A DNA stretch of 5,216 nucleotides from a bacterium (GTDB lineage: Bacteria > Chlamydiota > Chlamydiia > Chlamydiales > JAFEGQ01). A program made the position numbers and the translations under genes. Below the pieces are notes generated by a model. It worked only from the letters and a program-made list of their open reading frames with translations, ran no database searches and was not told the origin of the DNA. Below, in pieces: positions 1 to 4,883 of this stretch (position 1 is the first letter of the stretch; each line of letters begins with the position of its first letter). The DNA lies in assembly GCA_021809305.1 (NCBI GenBank), contig JAKBAF010000111.1, positions 1-5,216 of the forward strand. The letters run 5' to 3'.

Positions 1-218
1 TTTGATAACAGTGACTGAGGGACAGTTTTTAATCACGTGAATAGCGTTTGCAAGTGAAGGGTAGGTTTGCTCCCCTGCCGACCTATTTCTTTCAACTCTC
101 TCCATTGGGGATTCTCCTTGACAAGCTTTCTTTATTTTTCGTTTTTTCGAATTTAGGAGTGGAGGCGCCTGTTAGTATAGATCTTGTTGAGGGAGGAGCT
201 CTGAGGGAAAGGAGTCTT
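1..218. other. Non-coding stretch downstream of the collagen-like gene; no gene supported
   Basis: This is the region after the stop codon of the 219-1055 gene, up to the window edge. A plus-strand reading frame of 70 codons begins at TTG 48 and runs into the 3' end of that gene. It has no ribosome binding site and no recognisable protein character, so I do not call it. TTGACA at 118-123 resembles a -35 box, but no -10 box lies at a proper distance. TTCG/CGAA around the T-run near 138-150 can form only a 4-bp stem, too weak to call a terminator. Confidence 0.5.
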
Positions 219-1055
219 TTAGGGGCTGCCAGTTCGGCTAATTACAAGGCTAATGGATGAGCCTGTTGCGGGGGCTCCTGGGCCAATTGTTGGGAAGTTT
301 GTCAATTGGGTTGATGTGGCCGGAGTGGTAGAGAGGGTGACGTTGCCGAAGGGCTGAGCGGTGGCAAACGTACCCGTTGAAGCGGTAAAGGTGATTAGAA
401 CCCCATAGTTCCCGACAACGGAGGGGTTTGGAAAGGTTACAGCTCCTGTTTGAGTGACGCCTGTCGATGAGACGAGAGGTGTTGGAATAGTTAGAGAAGA
501 GCCAGTAGGCGATGTGACCGTAGCGCTCCAGGTGACTGTGTCGGCAACTGATGGGCTACCCAGCATGGCGATACTCGGGTCTGTTGCGAAGGTAAAGGTC
601 AGGGCATTAGCCACAGTTGGCGCGGTTCCAGCTGGCCCTGCAGGCCCTGTTGGTCCAGTTAGCCCTATGGGCCCTCGCTCCCCCTCTGAATGGCCAGCCA
701 TTGCTCCTGCTATGGCGCCGAGTATGGCCGACCCCACAACAATGGCGGCATCTTTTAGGCAGAAGCCACACGCTGATCCGCAGTAGTCGCCACATGCAGC
801 GCAGCTGCTGCCGCAGGAGCCCGTAGCACAGCCTGCGCATGGATTGCATGCACTCCTTCCCCGACCTTGATACGAATCGAGCGCATCAGATCCATCATCG
901 CTCTCCTGGCTTGTAGGGTAAGGACGTGCTGTCGTAGAGCATGTTTTGCAAGGTGTCGGTGAGATTGCATAGCCAGGCGTTGGTAGCGTCAGGGTAGAGA
1001 AGATCCAAGCGAGCGTTGCACAGGTCCATATGGTTGAGCGAAGGGCGCGCATCAT
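219..1055 (-). CDS. Exported Cys-rich protein with short collagen-like segment (paralogue of the 1114-1914 gene)
   Basis: This is a 278-residue secreted or envelope protein of unknown function. A signal peptide covers residues 1-30 (hydrophobic core about 9-24, probable cleavage PGYA|ISP). Residues 36-99 hold 11 cysteines, nine of them between 70 and 99. A glycine-rich hydrophobic segment (about 103-121, after LKDAAI) could span or insert in a membrane. Seven uninterrupted Gly-X-Y triplets follow (125-145: GERGPIGLTGPTGPAGPAG plus GTA). The rest (147-278) is rich in Thr, Ser, Val and Pro, as in beta-sandwich surface domains. Start: two ATG codons lie in tandem (1055 and 1052). GGAG at 1064-1067 is 8 nt from the first, and the first gives the same signal-peptide length as in the paralogue. 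Collagen-like segments in bacteria usually trimerise surface proteins; with only seven triplets that role is inference. It lies 58 bp after its paralogue and may be co-transcribed or use its own promoter. Confidence 0.85.
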   Translation of the reverse strand: MMRALRSTIWTCATLAWIFSTLTLPTPGYAISPTPCKTCSTTARPYPTSQESDDGSDALDSYQGRGRSACNPCAGCATGSCGSSCAACGDYCGSACGFCLKDAAIVVGSAILGAIAGAMAGHSEGERGPIGLTGPTGPAGPAGTAPTVANALTFTFATDPSIAMLGSPSVADTVTWSATVTSPTGSSLTIPTPLVSSTGVTQTGAVTFPNPSVVGNYGVLITFTASTGTFATAQPFGNVTLSTTPATSTQLTNFPTIGPGAPATGSSISLVISRTGSP

Positions 1056-1063
1056 GTGAGAGG

Positions 1064-1067
1064 CTCC
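1064..1067 (-). promoter_or_regulatory. Ribosome binding site of the 219-1055 gene
   Basis: In gene sense this reads GGAG, 8 nt before ATG 1055 and 11 nt before the in-frame ATG at 1052. The spacing favours the first ATG. Confidence 0.6.
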
Positions 1068-1073
1068 GTCAAA

Positions 1074-1096
1074 GCGAAATTTTTCATTATTTGAAA
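1074..1096 (-). promoter_or_regulatory. Upstream motif shared with the paralogue (copy 1)
   Basis: These 23 bp match 1997-2019 with only two mismatches. In gene sense they read TTTC, A or C, then AATAATGARAAATTTCGC. This copy begins 18 nt before the ATG of the 219-1055 gene. AATAAT could serve as a -10 box, but no convincing -35 box precedes it. It may be the promoter core or a regulator site. The flanking sequence is not conserved to the same degree, so it looks selected rather than only a relic of the gene duplication. Confidence 0.45.
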
Positions 1097-1113
1097 GGTA
1101 CTTTTTGGTTATC

Positions 1114-1914
1114 TCAGCTCTTATTCACCGGGGCTGACTCGTGCATCCTATGATAGGTAATGGGGGTAAGAAGCGTGCCCGGCCCCGGGCTTGCTGCCTG
1201 GTTCCAAGTGATATCAAAAGATTTCACCCTTTCTTTCCCAAGCAGCTCATCGATTACCTCTACCCTCCCGAGGTTCACATGTGGTGGCAAAGCGCTATGG
1301 TCCTCTTTCCCTTTCTCTTTCGACATCAAGCAACGGGTTATGGTGGTTGAGATGATATAGGCTCCTAATTGACTACCGGTTCCTATCGCGATCTCTCGGG
1401 CGCAACCACCCATTGAGGTCGGCGAGGTCAGGGCCAAGCTGTAGCTTGTTGCCATATCGGGTGCTGAAACTGTTACCTCCCAGTTCGCATAGAGGTCGGG
1501 GTTTGGGTCGCTAGTGCTAAGGGTGTCGGATGGGATAAATCTAAACGTGAGTGGTTGGCTACTTGTCGGTATCGCGTAGTCGGTTCCTCGCTCTCCCTTC
1601 TCACCCCGGTTGTGGGAGACAAGAGCGCCAGCAGCACCACCAATAAGCGCTGCGCCGCCAGCAATGGCCGCATCTTTTAAGGTGAAGCCGCCGGGGCCGC
1701 ACCGCCTGCCAGAGGCGCTACGGGTCGTTGGGAAGGGGCCGGGCAAATCGAAGCCGACATCGCACTCATCGCAAGGGTCGCACTCGCAAGGTGTAGGGCA
1801 GGGCCTTGGAGGTGCAGGTGATATGGCGTGAAGCTCAGATGGAGGAAGCGTTGCCTGCAAGAGGAGAGCTGCAGCTGTTACCATCCAAAAGCTTAAATGA
1901 AGTGTGCGTCGCAT
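1114..1914 (-). CDS. Exported Cys-containing protein with minimal collagen-like stretch (paralogue of the 219-1055 gene)
   Basis: This is a 266-residue secreted or envelope protein of unknown function. A signal peptide covers residues 1-30 (core about 8-20, cleavage ELHA|ISP). A Pro/Cys-rich segment follows (Cys 39, 43, 45, 48, 51, 72), then FTLKDAAI and a glycine-rich hydrophobic segment (about 81-99), then GEKGERG (104-110), about two Gly-X-Y triplets. A probable beta-rich domain (about 119-240) begins PLTFRF, matching ALTFTF in the paralogue; it carries Cys 171 and 195. An in-frame ATG 15 nt upstream (1929) is possible. I prefer 1914 because GGAGG (1923-1927) sits 8 nt before it and because it makes the signal peptide as long as the paralogue's, with MRRTLHLSFW aligning with RALRSTIW. 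A charged insert (SKEKGKEDH, 198-206) is absent from the paralogue. It is first in a two-gene tandem, with the MITE about 125 bp upstream. Confidence 0.85.
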   Translation of the reverse strand: MRRTLHLSFWMVTAAALLLQATLPPSELHAISPAPPRPCPTPCECDPCDECDVGFDLPGPFPTTRSASGRRCGPGGFTLKDAAIAGGAALIGGAAGALVSHNRGEKGERGTDYAIPTSSQPLTFRFIPSDTLSTSDPNPDLYANWEVTVSAPDMATSYSLALTSPTSMGGCAREIAIGTGSQLGAYIISTTITRCLMSKEKGKEDHSALPPHVNLGRVEVIDELLGKERVKSFDITWNQAASPGPGTLLTPITYHRMHESAPVNKS

Positions 1915-1922
1915 AGGGGGTG

Positions 1923-1927
1923 CCTCC
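1923..1927 (-). promoter_or_regulatory. Ribosome binding site that decides the start of the 1114-1914 gene
   Basis: In gene sense this is GGAGG with an 8-nt spacer to ATG 1914. It overlaps the last base of the alternative ATG at 1929, whose own upstream candidate (AGAGAGG) is about 14 nt away and too far. This supports the 266-residue form over the 271-residue one. Confidence 0.65.
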
Positions 1928-1996
1928 ATCGGTTCTGCTCGCGCCTCTCTATCGGGTGTGGAACTTTGCTGCCCATAAGAGGTTCGGCTACACTAT

Positions 1997-2019
1997 GCGA
2001 AATTTCTCATTATTGGAAA
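1997..2019 (-). promoter_or_regulatory. Upstream motif shared with the paralogue (copy 2)
   Basis: This is the partner of 1074-1096, with two mismatches in 23 bp. Here it lies 82 nt before ATG 1914, so this gene would have a longer leader (1915-1996) than its paralogue. In gene sense it contains AATAAT, a possible -10 box. The MITE boundary at 2039 is about 20 bp further upstream, where a -35 box or activator site would be expected. GCGAAAT (1997-2003) also forms an inverted repeat with ATTTCGC (2032-2038), 28 bp apart. Confidence 0.45.
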
Positions 2020-2029
2020 ATGATTCTCT

Positions 2030-2038
2030 TTATTTCGC
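2030..2038. repeat. Target site duplication, left copy
   Basis: TTATTTCGC directly abuts the left end of the element at 2039. It is identical to 2334-2342, which abuts the right end. A 9-bp duplication is typical of several DDE transposases, for example IS10 and IS50. Confidence 0.85.
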
Positions 2039-2070
2039 CAGGGCACAGGAAACTAAAACGATTTTTTGGA
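2039..2070 (+). repeat. Left terminal inverted repeat of the MITE
   Basis: These 32 nt pair with 2301-2333. The outer 20 nt are identical to the right repeat; the interior differs by AACGA against an A-run of one more base. Confidence 0.85.
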
Positions 2071-2082
2071 CTGTGTGAATGG

Positions 2083-2100
2083 TGGGCACGGGAGTGCCCA
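2083..2100. repeat. Mini-hairpin 1 of the MITE
   Basis: TGGGCAC-GGGA-GTGCCCA forms a perfect 7-bp stem with a 4-nt loop. It aligns with mini-hairpin 4 (2209-2226) in the opposite arm, where stem positions differ in pairs so that both hairpins stay intact. Confidence 0.75.
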
Positions 2101-2101
2101 A

Positions 2102-2132
2102 AACCAAAGCTGCACGGGAGTGCAGCACTCCA
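2102..2132 (+). repeat. Left arm of a perfect 31-bp internal inverted repeat
   Basis: This arm is the exact reverse complement of 2177-2207, with 44 nt between them. It contains mini-hairpin 2 at 2109-2126, GCTGCAC-GGGA-GTGCAGC. Weaker pairing continues outward to about 2068 on this side and 2235 on the other. Confidence 0.9.
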
Positions 2133-2176
2133 TATCGGAATCTGCTGCTACATATCCTTTGCCGTAAGCTCAAATT

Positions 2177-2207
2177 TGGAGTGCTGCACTCCCGTGCAGC
2201 TTTGGTT
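2177..2207 (-). repeat. Right arm of the perfect 31-bp internal inverted repeat
   Basis: This arm is the exact reverse complement of 2102-2132. It contains mini-hairpin 3 at 2183-2200, GCTGCAC-TCCC-GTGCAGC. Confidence 0.9.
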
Positions 2208-2208
2208 C

Positions 2209-2226
2209 TGGCCACGCCTGTGGCCA
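2209..2226. repeat. Mini-hairpin 4 of the MITE
   Basis: TGGCCAC-GCCT-GTGGCCA forms a perfect 7-bp stem with a 4-nt loop. Relative to mini-hairpin 1 (read on the other strand) one stem position and its partner have both changed, so the stem is kept although the two arms no longer match each other perfectly. Confidence 0.75.
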
Positions 2227-2300
2227 TCACAATCCATGTGATATGGACGTACAAAAATAGCAGATCCGAAGCGGGATGCTGGATAGCCTTTACAGAGATA

Positions 2301-2333
2301 TCCAAAAAATTTTTTTTAGTTTCCTGTGCCCTG
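2301..2333 (-). repeat. Right terminal inverted repeat of the MITE
   Basis: These 33 nt are the inverted partner of 2039-2070, with an A6T8 run in place of the AACGA interior of the left copy. Confidence 0.85.
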
Positions 2334-2342
2334 TTATTTCGC
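2334..2342. repeat. Target site duplication, right copy
   Basis: TTATTTCGC is identical to 2030-2038 and starts directly after the right end of the element. Confidence 0.85.
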
Positions 2343-2356
2343 TAAAGGCTCACACA

Positions 2357-2388
2357 CCTACCAGAGTGACTTATGGCATCCTGGTAGG
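2357..2388 (-). terminator. Hairpin after the 142-residue gene, possible terminator without a T-tract
   Basis: CCTACCAG (2357-2364) and CTGGTAGG (2381-2388) form a perfect 8-bp stem around 16 nt. It starts 27 nt after the stop codon of the 2416-2844 gene. No T-run follows in gene sense, so it is not a canonical intrinsic terminator; it could instead stabilise the mRNA 3' end. Confidence 0.35.
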
Positions 2389-2415
2389 CGGTGGAAATGG
2401 TTAGAATAGGGGATG

Positions 2416-2844
2416 TTACGCTGCTGCTGCGATGAGACAGACTGGGAGGCTTGAGGGCCCTGCCCAAGAAGAGACAGATGGCATGTAGGGGATGATAGGT
2501 ACGCCATTTAATGCCTTGTCATAGAGGTAGCAGGTGAGGTTGCTCCAAACAGGAATAACTTCATAAAGTCCACGCATGTAGTTGGAGGCGGCATTATTAG
2601 CTAGATGAGCGCTAAAACGGACCCAATCCATACACTGGCCTGCAAAGGCTTTTTCTCCTACAAGAGCGGCAAATACGCCGAGCGGCCGTGCCACAAACAT
2701 GATAGCTCCTGCAACGCTTACCTGAATGCTGGCCCATACCATGGCTCGGCCAATGGGTCCTGTGAACGAGCTTACGACCGGAATGTATCCCAGACGGTTA
2801 AAAACGCCATCTACTCCTGCACAAAAGCGTGCTAGTTCCTGCAT
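2416..2844 (-). CDS. Small hydrophobic protein of unknown function, 142 residues
   Basis: I do not recognise a named family. The start is well supported by AAGGA at 2851-2855, 6 nt before ATG 2844. There is no classical signal peptide. Residues 34-63 form a long hydrophobic stretch, broken by RP at 53-54, which could be one long or two short membrane segments; the C-terminus (131-142) is also hydrophobic and ends in a run of alanines. The motif IPVVSSFTGP (21-30) recurs as MPSVSSWAGP (121-130), exactly 100 residues later, so the protein may be two copies of a small motif around a central region. Four cysteines are present (8, 71, 105, 136). It stands alone between the export operon and the MITE, with an AT-rich gap before it, so it is probably transcribed by itself. 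Membrane association is inference from hydrophobicity. Confidence 0.75.
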   Translation of the reverse strand: MQELARFCAGVDGVFNRLGYIPVVSSFTGPIGRAMVWASIQVSVAGAIMFVARPLGVFAALVGEKAFAGQCMDWVRFSAHLANNAASNYMRGLYEVIPVWSNLTCYLYDKALNGVPIIPYMPSVSSWAGPSSLPVCLIAAAA

Positions 2845-2912
2845 CTCTCTTCCTTGGTTAGGGTTGTTCTAATCGCATCTATTTTAATAACGTCGTAATA
2901 AAGAGTCTACTT

Positions 2913-2942
2913 AAAATATTTTTAACCACTAGGAATTTTCAA
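2913..2942 (-). promoter_or_regulatory. Candidate sigma-70-type promoter for the 142-residue gene
   Basis: In gene sense TTGAAA (2937-2942) and TATTTT (2913-2918) are separated by 18 nt, in an AT-rich gap between the permease stop and the next gene. The leader would be about 65 nt. Both boxes are imperfect. Confidence 0.35.
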
Positions 2943-2952
2943 ATAGTATTCT

Positions 2953-4179
2953 TTATTCGCTCTTAAGCGCGCGCAGTGGGCTCATAGCCGCTGCTTTTAG
3001 GGCGGGGTAGAGACCCGATATAAGCCCTACACCCCCCGCCATGAGAAGTGAGAGAATAATTGACCAGGGGCTGATGATGGTCTTCCAACCTGCAAGCCGC
3101 CCGATAACAACGGCAAAGATTGTGCCAAAGAGGAGCCCAAGGAGTGCACCACTCCAAGTTAAGAGAAGCGTTTCGAGAAGAAACTGTGTGGCGATGTGGC
3201 GCTCATTAGCGCCGACCGCCCGCCTGATTCCTATCTCGCGCGTCCTCTCAGAGACGGTGGCGAGCATGATATTCATAATTCCAATACCGCCAACAAGAAG
3301 GGAGATTGCCGCAATGCTCCCAAGGACCAAGTTGAAGGTACGATGAGTTCGACGCGCCTGGTCAAGGAGCTCCTGGGCCACAACGACCTGGTAGTCCTCA
3401 GCGCCTCCGTGGCTCCGATCTAAAATGCGGCGTATGAGCTGCTCGGTTGTTCCCAGCACCTCTAATCGCTTCGCCTCAAGAATGATCTCAGAGAGCGCCT
3501 TGCCGCCTCCACTTGGCAGAATGGATTCGCTGCCAAGCGGTATGAAGACGCACATGTTGTGGTTGCGGGAGGCGAGCGCTTTGGTCTTTGCTTCCGACCA
3601 GCGCTTTGTAGAGAGGACCCCTACAATTTTATAGGAGGCGTGTCCGATGCCAATTGACTGATCAACATGGCCTCGAGGGCCAAGCGCTCGCGCAACATCT
3701 GCGCCGACAACGCACACAAGAGAGCGGAGCTCTACATCTCGGTCGCAAAGAAACCTCCCCTCATCACAGGTGAGCCCCTTGATCTCTCCATAGCTGCGAG
3801 TAGCACAGAGGATCTCGGGTGCTAACCTCCCTTCAACCCCTGTTATCTGCGCTTCGATCATCTTTAAAGGCGCCATACGCTGGATATTTGAGATGGCACC
3901 TAGGCGCTGCCCATCCTCAATGGTGAGTCCTTGTGAGTGGTGACTTAATGCCTCGATCTGCTGCTCTTCAGAGAGGGCGAGTTTTTTTAAGATAATGCAC
4001 TTCATGCCAAGCTGGCGGATCTGCTCTAGCGTCTCCTGCTTGGCTCCTTCACCAACGGAGAGCATAGCCACAACAGCGACAACTCCAAAGAGCACGCCGA
4101 GTGTACTAAGAAGCGTTCTTAGTCTGTGAAGGAGCAGCGATCTAAAGGCGCGTCGCACCTCAAGAAAGAGTGGGCTCAA
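2953..4179 (-). CDS. ABC exporter permease, MacB/FtsX type
   Basis: This is the membrane subunit of a MacAB-like exporter, 408 residues, complete and normal in length for a stand-alone MacB-type permease. Order: an N-terminal membrane helix (about 20-42, with the family motif TLLSTLGVLFGVVAVVAML and then SVGEGAK), a large extracytoplasmic domain (about 43-280), then three helices (about 283-306, 332-362 and 372-394). The FtsX core motif is clear: GGIGIMNIMLATVSERTREI followed by GIRRAVGA (297-324). The C-terminus YPALKAAAMSPLRAL is also typical. The start is TTG at 4179; its last two bases are part of the TGA stop of the ATPase gene (4-nt overlap), so translation is probably coupled. GGGAG at 4192-4196 lies 12 nt upstream, and no better start exists before residue 39. 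E. coli MacB carries ATPase and permease in one chain; here they are separate. The substrate cannot be told from sequence. Confidence 0.93.
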   Translation of the reverse strand: MSPLFLEVRRAFRSLLLHRLRTLLSTLGVLFGVVAVVAMLSVGEGAKQETLEQIRQLGMKCIILKKLALSEEQQIEALSHHSQGLTIEDGQRLGAISNIQRMAPLKMIEAQITGVEGRLAPEILCATRSYGEIKGLTCDEGRFLCDRDVELRSLVCVVGADVARALGPRGHVDQSIGIGHASYKIVGVLSTKRWSEAKTKALASRNHNMCVFIPLGSESILPSGGGKALSEIILEAKRLEVLGTTEQLIRRILDRSHGGAEDYQVVVAQELLDQARRTHRTFNLVLGSIAAISLLVGGIGIMNIMLATVSERTREIGIRRAVGANERHIATQFLLETLLLTWSGALLGLLFGTIFAVVIGRLAGWKTIISPWSIILSLLMAGGVGLISGLYPALKAAAMSPLRALKSE

Positions 4180-4883
4180 TTGGGGGCGACGCTCCCATCA
4201 CGCATGTGAACCACCCTTTGGCAGCGCTCTCCAACTCGCTTATCGTGTGTGACGATGACAAGTGTCACCCCTTGCGAATTGAGCTCTTCAAAGAGGTCGA
4301 GGATCTGATCTCCGGTCTTGCTATCGAGATTACCTGTCGGCTCATCGGCGAGGATGAGCGCAGGGTCGATCGCAAGCGCCCTAGCAATTGCGACGCGCTG
4401 GATCTCTCCTCCTGAGAGCTCGCGGGGGTGATGCTCGATCCTGTGGCTTAGCCCCACCCGCTCAATTGCTGCTACGCTTCTCTCCCAAGCATCGGCTCGC
4501 CCACTGGTCTGGTAGAGAAAAGGGAGAGCGACGTTTTCGTAGACGTTGTACTGGTTGATGAGATTAAACGACTGAAAGACAAAGCCGATCTGGGTCGCCC
4601 TGATGAGTGAGAGGTCTGCATCGCTAAGCTGCATGACATCCTGTCCCTTCAGGCGGTAGCGTCCCTCTGTTGGCCGATCAAGGCATCCAAGAAGGTGCAT
4701 CAGGGTCGACTTACCCGAACCAGATGGCCCCATGATGGCAACGGACTCTCCCGCGTCTACTGTGAGATCAACCCGCCTCAGGGCGTAGACGGGCTTACCA
4801 CCCACCTCATAAATCCGGGTGAGCCCCTCAGCCTCTACGATAGAGGGCGCTATTCGCTTTTTTGCATCGGAGCTGTTAGGCAC
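4176..4883 (-). CDS. ABC exporter ATPase, MacB/LolD type
   Basis: This is the cytoplasmic nucleotide-binding subunit that drives the permease encoded next to it, 235 residues. All functional motifs are intact: Walker A GPSGSGKST (52-60), Q-loop FVFQSFNL with Gln 104, signature LSGGE (156-160), Walker B LILADE (176-181) followed by PTGNLDS with the D-loop (182-188), and switch His 213 in VTHD. NLINQYNVYENVALP (107-121) after the Q-loop is typical of the MacB/LolD group. The start is GTG at 4883, supported by AAGGAG (4891-4896) with a 7-nt spacer; no other good start is available before the first beta-strand. This start overlaps the adaptor gene by 34 nt, and the stop overlaps the permease start by 4 nt, so the three are one coupled operon. 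LolD itself is unlikely because the partner upstream is a HlyD-type adaptor. Confidence 0.95.
   Translation of the reverse strand: MPNSSDAKKRIAPSIVEAEGLTRIYEVGGKPVYALRRVDLTVDAGESVAIMGPSGSGKSTLMHLLGCLDRPTEGRYRLKGQDVMQLSDADLSLIRATQIGFVFQSFNLINQYNVYENVALPFLYQTSGRADAWERSVAAIERVGLSHRIEHHPRELSGGEIQRVAIARALAIDPALILADEPTGNLDSKTGDQILDLFEELNSQGVTLVIVTHDKRVGERCQRVVHMRDGSVAPN

Larger units (their letters stand above)
2039..2333. mobile_element. MITE-like non-autonomous transposable element, 295 bp
   Basis: The element is bounded by terminal inverted repeats (2039-2070 and 2301-2333). Their first 20 nt are identical, starting CAGGGCACAGGAAACT, and their inner ten nt (ATTTTTTGGA) are identical too, with one indel and two mismatches between. 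Perfect 9-bp direct repeats flank it. Inside is a long palindromic core (about 2068-2235) around a 44-nt loop, then about 65 bp without a partner (2236-2300). No transposase fits in 295 bp. Both strands have open frames of 88-91 codons with similar peptides, but these mirror the palindrome and I do not call them genes. It should depend on a transposase elsewhere in the genome. I do not recognise the family from the ends. Confidence 0.85.
1915..2415. other. 501-bp intergenic region: leader, shared motif, MITE, hairpin
   Basis: From low to high coordinates it contains the ribosome binding site and leader of the 1114-1914 gene, the shared upstream motif (1997-2019), the MITE with its target duplications (2030-2342) and the hairpin at 2357-2388. 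Without the MITE and one duplication copy the gap would be about 197 bp. No additional gene is supported; frames on both strands in 1897-2345 arise from the palindromic element and its flanks. Confidence 0.7.

Noticed and set aside
138..150. Weak TTCG/CGAA hairpin around a T-run after the 219-1055 gene
   Set aside because: A 4-bp AT-rich stem is too weak to be a terminator.
48..260. Plus-strand 70-codon frame at the left edge
   Set aside because: It has a TTG start with no ribosome binding site, overlaps the 3' end of the minus-strand gene and shows no domain character.
454..786. Plus-strand 110-codon frame rich in GP, antisense to the collagen-like gene
   Set aside because: The antisense of Gly-Pro codons again gives Pro and Gly codons, so the collagen look is a shadow of the real minus-strand gene.
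1915..1929. Upstream ATG at 1929 as start of the second exported protein
   Set aside because: GGAGG overlaps this ATG and is ideally placed for ATG 1914. The shorter form aligns with the paralogue and gives an equal signal-peptide length.
2133..2300. Possible inverted similarity between the MITE loop (CGGAATCTGCTGCTA) and the unpaired right segment (CGGATCTGCTA on the minus strand)
   Set aside because: The match is short and gapped and may be chance; more copies of the element would be needed to judge it.
2030..2345. Open frames of 88 codons (plus) and 91 codons (minus) covering the element, with near-identical peptide pieces such as TKAARECSTP and GVLHSRAALVL
   Set aside because: The likeness follows from the palindrome read on opposite strands. 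Neither frame has a convincing ribosome binding site, and both run past the element ends.
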